Shown one piece after another: positions 33,022 through 37,133 of a stretch of 37,133 nucleotides of DNA (within the stretch, counting starts at the first letter, position 1; every line of letters begins with the position of its first letter). The stretch comes from Ruminococcus sp. UBA1409 (GTDB lineage: Bacteria > Bacillota > Clostridia > Oscillospirales > Ruminococcaceae). The translations under genes and the position numbers were made by a program. The stretch spans positions 208,737 through 245,869 of the forward strand of contig DBPX01000016.1 of NCBI GenBank assembly GCA_002305045.1, in the 5' to 3' direction. The notes beneath the pieces are model-generated. The model had not been told where the DNA came from. It worked only from the letters and a program-made list of their open reading frames with translations, and ran no database searches.

Positions 33022-34158
33022 ATGAATCTATTAAGAAAAATTCTGCCTGTCCTGCTGGCGGCAGCAATGCTGCTATCTCTTACCGGCTGCGGCGATACCT
33101 CCTGGATTGTCAAGGTCGACGGCGTGGCAGTAAACAGCGGACTTTATATCTACTACCAGGGAATCGGCTATACAGCCGCCGGATATGAGCTTATGGCGGA
33201 GAATACCGATTATTACTACAAGGTCATGTACGGCGAGTCCTATATCGACGATACAATAGGCGACCAGACGGTCAGGGAGTATATGAACGACTACGCCATA
33301 GATATGTGCAAGCAGTATGTCGTTGTAGAGCGGCTTTTTGAGGAGCTGGGTCTTTCGATTGACGAGGACAGCGAGGCTCTCATAAAGAGCCAGGTCAACA
33401 GAACCTGGGACAGCCAGAAGGACTCTATGGCAAGGGCTGGAATAGCAAAGTCCACCCTTGAGAAGGCTGTCACCTCCTCTATAAAGGAGGAACTTGTCTT
33501 TAACGCCTACTACGAGGTCGGCGGTCTCAACGGCACCACCGAGGACGACATAAGAGGCTATCTTGAGGACAACTATGTAAGAGTTAAATACATCTCCATC
33601 CCCTTTGCTGACAGCGTTGACGACGCTGTGGACAGCGAGAGGCTCTCAAACGCCGTCGCACAGGCTCAGGGCTATCTCGACAGGCTGAATGCCGGCGAGA
33701 GCATGGATGACCTTATAGCTGAGTACGAGGCATCCCTTGAGACCGAGGATGAATCCTCTGAGGAAGCTGAAGCCTCTGACGGCGAGGAGACCTCCGGGGA
33801 TGAGACCCAAGACGCCGAGGATGTCACCGTTGAGGAGGACCCCTACGAGAACGAGAGCATTTTGAGCCTTGATTCGACCTCTCCCAGCGAGAAGTTTGTA
33901 AACTACGCCTTTACCGAGGTAGCAGACGGCGAGTCCAAGCTCATTCAGGACGATTTGAATGTCTATTTAATCCAGAAGCTCGACATTCTCGAAAGGCCGG
34001 AAATCTACGACGAGAACCGTGATGTCTTTCTTAACGCCCTCTTTGACGAGTCCTTCACTTCCCTGCTTAACGAAAGGCTGTCAGGCTATACCGTAGAGGA
34101 GAACGCTTCCTCAATTAAACGCTACAAGGCGGAAAGAGCCTTGGGCTTAGAGGATTAA
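33022..34158 (+). CDS. PrsA/SurA-like foldase lipoprotein with acidic insert
   Basis: A 378-residue lipoprotein: signal peptide with lipobox LTGC, lipidated C23, then a helical SurA-type N domain (about 35-170) and the region where parvulin-type isomerase lies (about 185-345, VRVKYISIPFAD ... LIQDDLNVYLIQKLDI). Extracytoplasmic foldases of this kind help exported proteins to fold at the membrane-wall interface. Residues 236-278 are a low-complexity Glu/Asp/Ser/Thr insert in the isomerase region, and I do not see the parvulin catalytic motif, so isomerase activity is uncertain. ATG 33022 follows AAAGGA with 8-base spacing, and the gene has its own promoter and tandem terminators. Confidence 0.83.
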   Translation: MNLLRKILPVLLAAAMLLSLTGCGDTSWIVKVDGVAVNSGLYIYYQGIGYTAAGYELMAENTDYYYKVMYGESYIDDTIGDQTVREYMNDYAIDMCKQYVVVERLFEELGLSIDEDSEALIKSQVNRTWDSQKDSMARAGIAKSTLEKAVTSSIKEELVFNAYYEVGGLNGTTEDDIRGYLEDNYVRVKYISIPFADSVDDAVDSERLSNAVAQAQGYLDRLNAGESMDDLIAEYEASLETEDESSEEAEASDGEETSGDETQDAEDVTVEEDPYENESILSLDSTSPSEKFVNYAFTEVADGESKLIQDDLNVYLIQKLDILERPEIYDENRDVFLNALFDESFTSLLNERLSGYTVEENASSIKRYKAERALGLED

Positions 34159-34181
34159 GACTAAAAATCGAATAAAAATTT

Positions 34182-34212
34182 ATCCCCTCGGATGCTCTCC
34201 GAGGGGATTTTA
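34182..34212 (+). terminator. First terminator after the prsA-like gene
   Basis: Stem ATCCCCTCGG/CCGAGGGGAT (34182-34191 with 34199-34208), seven-base loop, then TTTTA. Confidence 0.85.
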
Positions 34213-34213
34213 G

Positions 34214-34247
34214 CCCTCCCAGATTAACCGGGAGGGTATTTTATTTT
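34214..34247 (+). terminator. Second terminator, overlapping the end of the Nudix gene
   Basis: Stem CCCTCCC/GGGAGGG (34214-34220 with 34230-34236) followed by TATTTTATTTT. The T tract overlaps the 3' end of the convergent Nudix gene. Confidence 0.8.
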
Positions 34248-34723
34248 ACTGTCATATTCTCACCGTTTAGGTACGCTTCTTTTAGCTCTCCATCAGAGTA
34301 GATAAGCTTCAAAGAGAAAAAGGGAGTGCTTGGATCCTTTATGAGCGAAAGAAAGATTCTGTCGCCCTCCCACAGCTCAAGCTCTAGGAGTCTTGAAATA
34401 TCCACCCAGCAAAGCTCCCCCTCGTCGCAGACTCCGCTACAGTCGCTGGTGGTAGCTGCGGTGAAAAGGTGCATATGCTCGGTGTAGTCGCCGTCTACGA
34501 AGCTGACAAGCCCTCTGTAGCTTAGCTGAGCGGGGCTCAGGGCTATCGAGGTCTCCTCCACGGTCTCCCTTATTATGCAGTCATAGGGAGACTCCCCCGG
34601 CTCCAGCCTCCCGCCGATGCCCAGCCACTTGTCCTTGTTGATATCCTGCTCCTTCTTGGTCCTGTGGAGCATCAGATAGCAGTCGTCCCTTCTTATGTAC
34701 AAAAGTGTGGAATTAACTATCAT
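34241..34723 (-). CDS. Nudix hydrolase, 8-oxo-dGTP diphosphatase (MutT)-like
   Basis: A 160-residue Nudix protein. The Nudix box is GGRLEPGESPYDCIIRET at about residues 37-54 followed by VEETSI, matching GX5EX7REUXEEXGU except that the late Gly is Ser. Close relatives are annotated 8-oxo-dGTP diphosphatases that clean damaged nucleotides from the pool, but the substrate is not set by the box alone. The N-terminus MIVNSTLLYIRRDDCYLMLHR and WLGIGGRLEPGE are typical of that group. ATG 34723 follows CAGGAG by 6 bases. It is a single-gene unit, convergent with the prsA-like gene and divergent from the spoIIQ-like gene. Confidence 0.88.
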   Translation of the reverse strand: MIVNSTLLYIRRDDCYLMLHRTKKEQDINKDKWLGIGGRLEPGESPYDCIIRETVEETSIALSPAQLSYRGLVSFVDGDYTEHMHLFTAATTSDCSGVCDEGELCWVDISRLLELELWEGDRIFLSLIKDPSTPFFSLKLIYSDGELKEAYLNGENMTVK

Positions 34724-34734
34724 ACTTTTCTCCT

Positions 34735-34763
34735 GTATATTTACTGAAAAAATGTTAATACTT
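34735..34763 (+). promoter_or_regulatory. Sigma-F-like promoter of the spoIIQ-like gene
   Basis: GTATA at 34735-34739, 14 bases, GTTAATACTT at 34754-34763. The -35 matches GYATA fully; the -10 matches eight of ten positions of GGHRANAHTR. spoIIQ is a sigma-F gene in Bacillus. Confidence 0.45.
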
Positions 34764-34835
34764 AGCTACAGATAGACAGTCTCCTGTCATCACGGGCGGT
34801 GTTCAAAGGATACTCCCCCTCCCCAAAAAAGCGAC

Positions 34836-34871
34836 GCCGCAGATTCCGCCCGGCTGATTCCGGGCTGCGGC
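34836..34871 (+). other. GC-rich hairpin just before the spoIIQ-like ribosome binding site
   Basis: Outer stem GCCGCA/TGCGGC (34836-34841 with 34866-34871) encloses GCCCGG-CTGATT-CCGGGC, with a six-base bulge on the 5' side. The AGGAAAGGA site starts one base later, so ribosome access could be modulated. No T run follows. Confidence 0.6.
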
Positions 34872-34891
34872 AGGAAAGGATTGGTCAAAAA

Positions 34892-35605
34892 ATGAAAAAG
34901 GTTAGATTCTCACCCATCGGCTCATCAGGAAAGGGCTTCTACGCAGTATTATTCGCAGGGATACTTGCCGTAGGAGCGATTACGGCGGTAGGCTACAGGG
35001 TAGCCGTAGGCTCTGCTACTAAGAATATCCTGCCAAACCTCCCGGCTCAGGACGAGCTGATAGAGCCGGATTACAGCCAGGTCGACAAGCTGCTCGAGGA
35101 TATAGCAAAGCAGCCTGAGGAAGAGGCGGCTTCAAGCCTAGAGACCGATGTTAACAGCGATCTAGGCAGTGAGCTTGAGGCTCTTTACTATGAGCAGGCA
35201 AAGATGTTCCCGGTAGAGGGCGAGATAATCGGCGAGTTTTCCTGGGGCGAGCTTGTAAAGACCACCGGCGGAGTCTGGAGGACGCACGACGGCATTGACA
35301 TCGCAGCCGAGAACGGCTCCCCCGTCCGTGCTATGACCTCGGGAAGCGTCACCAGCATCTACAGCGACCCGGTCTGGGGCAACTGCATGGTGATAGACCA
35401 CGGCGACACTGTAATCGGGTGCTACTACGGTCTTGCTCCCGATATTTCTGTCAACATCGGGGACAAGGTTGCCGCCGGGCAGACTCTGGGGACTGTGGGA
35501 AGCACTGCTGACATCGAGTCGGACATGGAGCCGCACATCCACTTTGCCCTAAGATACGAGGGCTCATGGATAGACCCGGTGTCCTATATCGAGCCGATGA
35601 AATAG
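34892..35605 (+). CDS. spoIIQ: SpoIIQ-like M23 peptidase
   Basis: A 237-residue protein with a basic N-terminus, one transmembrane segment (about 16-36), a linker and a LytM (M23) domain (about 105-237). The zinc site is complete: H132 and D136 in THDGID, and H215 and H217 in HIHF. In sporulation, SpoIIQ in the forespore membrane binds SpoIIIAH of the mother cell; Clostridial SpoIIQ keeps the zinc ligands that Bacillus has lost. M23 proteins with other roles exist, but size, single TM and a sigma-F-like promoter favour SpoIIQ. ATG 34892 with AAAGGA 10 bases upstream is chosen; the open frame extends 31 codons upstream, without a site, to a GTG at 34799. Confidence 0.82.
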   Translation: MKKVRFSPIGSSGKGFYAVLFAGILAVGAITAVGYRVAVGSATKNILPNLPAQDELIEPDYSQVDKLLEDIAKQPEEEAASSLETDVNSDLGSELEALYYEQAKMFPVEGEIIGEFSWGELVKTTGGVWRTHDGIDIAAENGSPVRAMTSGSVTSIYSDPVWGNCMVIDHGDTVIGCYYGLAPDISVNIGDKVAAGQTLGTVGSTADIESDMEPHIHFALRYEGSWIDPVSYIEPMK

Positions 35606-35624
35606 CTCCTTCGCCAATATAATT

Positions 35625-35658
35625 CCCTGCGCCACGAAAATGACGCAGGGATTTTTTT
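35625..35658 (+). terminator. Terminator of the spoIIQ-like gene
   Basis: Stem CCCTGCG/CGCAGGG (35625-35631 with 35644-35650), 12-base loop, then ATTTTTTT. It overlaps the last codon of the convergent 35657 gene. Confidence 0.9.
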
Positions 35659-35908
35659 ATCCCTTTAAGCCTCTTGACTGCCTGTCCATATCCTCGACAA
35701 CGATATCAAATATCTCGCCCAGGGTTGAGCAGTATTCAAGAATCCTCCACGGCTCGTTTGTATGGTAGTGAAGCTTGATAAGCTCCTCATCCCCTACGCA
35801 CAGGAGGCTGTCTCCCTTGAAGTTTGCAAGGATGTAGTCGTTTATCTCATCCTCGTCAAGACCCTCGCCCTCGATAAGAAGCTGTGTGTCGTACTTAAAT
35901 TCCAGCAT
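35657..35908 (-). CDS. Stand-alone FakA C-terminal-like (DAK-family) domain protein
   Basis: An 83-residue protein that aligns to the C-terminal end of FakA/YloV-type dihydroxyacetone kinase-family proteins: EFKYDTQLLIEGE corresponds to the CTEF strand, GDSLLCVGDEELIKLHYHTN to the GDSLVVVGDxxLxKVHxHTN core, and EPWRILEYCSTLGEIFDIVV to the following helix and strand. FakA is an acyl kinase that works with FakB fatty-acid-binding proteins; here its kinase domain is absent. Such short proteins are sometimes labelled kinase to dihydroxyacetone kinase, without proven function. ATG 35908 follows AAAGGAG by 8 bases. It follows the exporter gene by 46 bases on the same strand. Confidence 0.8.
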   Translation of the reverse strand: MLEFKYDTQLLIEGEGLDEDEINDYILANFKGDSLLCVGDEELIKLHYHTNEPWRILEYCSTLGEIFDIVVEDMDRQSRGLKG

Positions 35909-35954
35909 ATTAAAGACTCCTTTCGCATTAAATACAGTGTATGCCCTTTTAAGG

Positions 35955-36809
35955 TCAGAGGATAAGGTCGATGACCAAGCCGCCGACTGCTCCGAAAGCA
36001 TATAAAAGCAGGGTTATAAAAACATTTTGCCTTATGTTTTTATTCGTCTTATAAAGCACCACAAGCCCAAGGCCTGCGCCGGTCGAAAGACCCGCAACGG
36101 CAGAGCCGAAGGAAAGGCTGCCGTTTGCATAGAGGTTTGTCAGAATCACCGAGGCTGAGCAGTTAGGTATCAGACCGATTAGCGCAGATATAAGCGGCTG
36201 CAAGGGGCTGTTTGCCATCAGAATATCGTTTAGCCTGCTCTCTCCGAGAAGATGGATAAGAACATTTAAGCAGACCGTTACAAGAAGCAAAAACAGGTAT
36301 ATCATCACCGTGTGCTTGAGTGCGGAGCGGAAAATGCCGTGCTCCTCACAGCCGCAGCCCTCGCAAAGCTCGTGATAGGGAGCCTTTTGCTCGTTCTTGT
36401 TTTTGTTAAACACCCTAATGAACAAATCCACCGCCAGTCCGAATACAACTGCGATTATCACCTTAGCGGCTATAAGACCCCATATTTTTCCGGCTCCCGC
36501 CCGATTGGATATCAGTATCGGCACAGCCTCGTCGCTTGTCGCTATATAGACCGCCATAAGCGTTCCAAGGCTGACAAGTCTACCGGAATAAAGGTTTGAG
36601 ACCGCAACCGAAAAGCCGCACTGAGGTATGCTCCCTATCAGCGCACCTCCCACAGGTCCTAACGGTCCCAGCCTTCTTAAGGAGTCCGCAAGCCTGTTTG
36701 ACGCCTTATGCTCTAAATACTCTATCAGAAGATAGACCGCAAACAAAAACGGAAGCATCTTTAGGGTATCTATCAGCGAGTGATGCAGGATTTCTATAAT
36801 CTCATCCAT
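35955..36809 (-). CDS. Putative metal exporter membrane protein (ArsP_2/manganese-transporter-like)
   Basis: A 284-residue protein with about eight to ten membrane segments in two related halves, each with a matching motif: IGSIPQCGFSVAVSNLYSG (58-76) and IGLIPNCSASVILTNLYANG (211-230). Between the halves is a soluble loop with C149, C152, C154 and H157 (CEGCGCEEH), a likely metal site. This is the layout of the putative heavy-metal exporter group (PF11449-type). The substrate cannot be read. ATG 36809 has no ribosome binding site in normal distance; a perfect AAAGGAGG lies 41 bases upstream (36851-36858) with a hairpin in between (36818-36849). No alternative in-frame start is present. Confidence 0.83.
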   Translation of the reverse strand: MDEIIEILHHSLIDTLKMLPFLFAVYLLIEYLEHKASNRLADSLRRLGPLGPVGGALIGSIPQCGFSVAVSNLYSGRLVSLGTLMAVYIATSDEAVPILISNRAGAGKIWGLIAAKVIIAVVFGLAVDLFIRVFNKNKNEQKAPYHELCEGCGCEEHGIFRSALKHTVMIYLFLLLVTVCLNVLIHLLGESRLNDILMANSPLQPLISALIGLIPNCSASVILTNLYANGSLSFGSAVAGLSTGAGLGLVVLYKTNKNIRQNVFITLLLYAFGAVGGLVIDLIL

Positions 36810-36817
36810 ATAATATT

Positions 36818-36858
36818 TTTTGCCAAAGCAAAAGCCTGCTGAAGCAAAATCCTCCTTT
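36818..36858 (-). other. Shine-Dalgarno separated from the exporter start by a hairpin
   Basis: Minus strand: AAAGGAGG (36858-36851), then TTTTGC (36849-36844) which can pair with GCAAAA (36823-36818), then 8 bases to ATG 36809. If the hairpin forms, the effective spacing falls to about 10 bases. Confidence 0.5.
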
Positions 36859-36901
36859 ATAAAATCAAGGCATCTAAAGCCAAGTGTTCAGCACAACAGC
36901 A

Positions 36902-36930
36902 ATTATAGCATCATTCGGTTTTTGAGTCAA
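36902..36930 (-). promoter_or_regulatory. Sigma-A promoter of the exporter operon
   Basis: Minus strand: TTGACT at 36925-36930, 17-base spacer, TATAAT at 36902-36907. Only 13 bases separate its -35 box from that of the divergent maf promoter. Confidence 0.85.
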
Positions 36931-36943
36931 GCTATGCGCAAGG

Positions 36944-36972
36944 TTGACTTGCTGTCTGCGATATGTTAAAAT
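36944..36972 (+). promoter_or_regulatory. Sigma-A promoter of maf
   Basis: TTGACT at 36944-36949, 17-base spacer, TAAAAT at 36967-36972, divergent from the exporter promoter. Confidence 0.75.
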
Positions 36973-37009
36973 AATTGAAAAAGAGTCCCCCAAAAAGGAG
37001 TAAGGCTTT

Positions 37010-37133
37010 ATGAAGGACATTTCAAAAATCCATATCGTTCTCGCCTCCAAGTCGCCAAGGAGGGCGGAGCTGATTAAATACATTACAGATAGCTGCGAGA
37101 TTCTGCCTCCAAGCTGCGATGAGACCCTGCCCG
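37010..37133 (+). CDS. maf: Maf-like nucleoside triphosphate pyrophosphatase, N-terminal fragment (runs off right edge)
   Basis: The first 41 codons of a Maf protein. Residues 10-22 read VLASKSPRRAELI, the Maf signature LAS-x-SPRR, followed by the expected segment ILPPSCDET (position of the usual DE of the second motif). Maf proteins hydrolyse canonical or modified nucleoside triphosphates and are linked to septum formation. ATG 37010 has AAAGGAG 9 bases upstream and a promoter of its own. The remainder is outside the window. Confidence 0.9.
   Translation, partial: MKDISKIHIVLASKSPRRAELIKYITDSCEILPPSCDETLP

Noticed and set aside
34799..34891. N-terminal extension of the spoIIQ-like protein from GTG 34799
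   Set aside because: No ribosome binding site, and the region forms a GC-rich hairpin typical of a leader; MKKVRFSP at 34892 gives a normal membrane-anchor N-terminus.

Overview
The window looks like chromosomal DNA from an endospore-forming, low-to-mid GC Firmicute of class Clostridia (probably an Oscillospiraceae/Ruminococcaceae-type anaerobe; this placement is inference). Reasons: sporulation genes spoIIR, cwlD and a spoIIQ-like M23 gene, strong AGGAGG-type ribosome binding sites, AddAB instead of RecBCD, folate-dependent TrmFO, a tRNA-Cys T-box leader, and an infC-rpmI-rplT operon with a terminator-controlled leader. No rRNA, tRNA, CRISPR, prophage or insertion sequence was seen. Most of the window is core chromosome.

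Region 1 (1-10121, minus strand). Reading leftward from the right: a sigma-A promoter and an L20-type attenuated leader drive infC-rpmI-rplT. Next comes an unusual array of five tandem 24-bp copies of an intrinsic-terminator-like unit. Then a tight housekeeping operon follows: SpoU-family rRNA methyltransferase, divergent dprA, topA, trmFO, plsX, rnc, radical SAM protein and the first 39 codons of smc, which runs off the left edge.

Region 2 (10141-22064, minus strand). One sigma-A promoter near 21850 heads a recombination/cell-shape/sporulation cluster: small membrane protein, recD2, mreB-like gene, spoIIR, addB, addA and a small membrane-anchored TPR protein. Most junctions overlap or are only a few bases apart. 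spoIIR has its own sigma-F-like promoter inside the cluster. A separate 62-aa hypothetical lies upstream.

Region 3 (22154-28783). Plus-strand genes are a membrane protein of unknown function, cwlD (behind a sigma-E-like promoter) and radA. They converge on a minus-strand ClpC-type ATPase that lacks the usual middle coiled coil. Then come a 50-residue Cys-rich membrane microprotein, resembling small sporulation proteins, with its own terminator, and a second small membrane protein that may be a distant paralogue of the first.

Region 4 (28839-37133). upp (minus) is divergent from a T-box-regulated cysE-cysS operon (specifier UGC, Cys) that continues into a degenerate membrane cyclophilin. A PrsA-like lipoprotein with an acidic insert follows, then a Nudix hydrolase (minus) divergent from a spoIIQ-like peptidase gene with a sigma-F-like promoter. 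Last are a minus-strand pair, a metal-exporter-type permease and a stand-alone FakA C-terminal-like domain, divergent from the start of maf at the right edge.

No wholly new multi-gene system is evident. The best candidates for follow-up are the tandem terminator array, the structured rpmI-rplT spacer, the Cys-rich microprotein, the stand-alone FakA-C-like protein, the M-domain-less ClpC and the set of sporulation-type promoters embedded among housekeeping genes.
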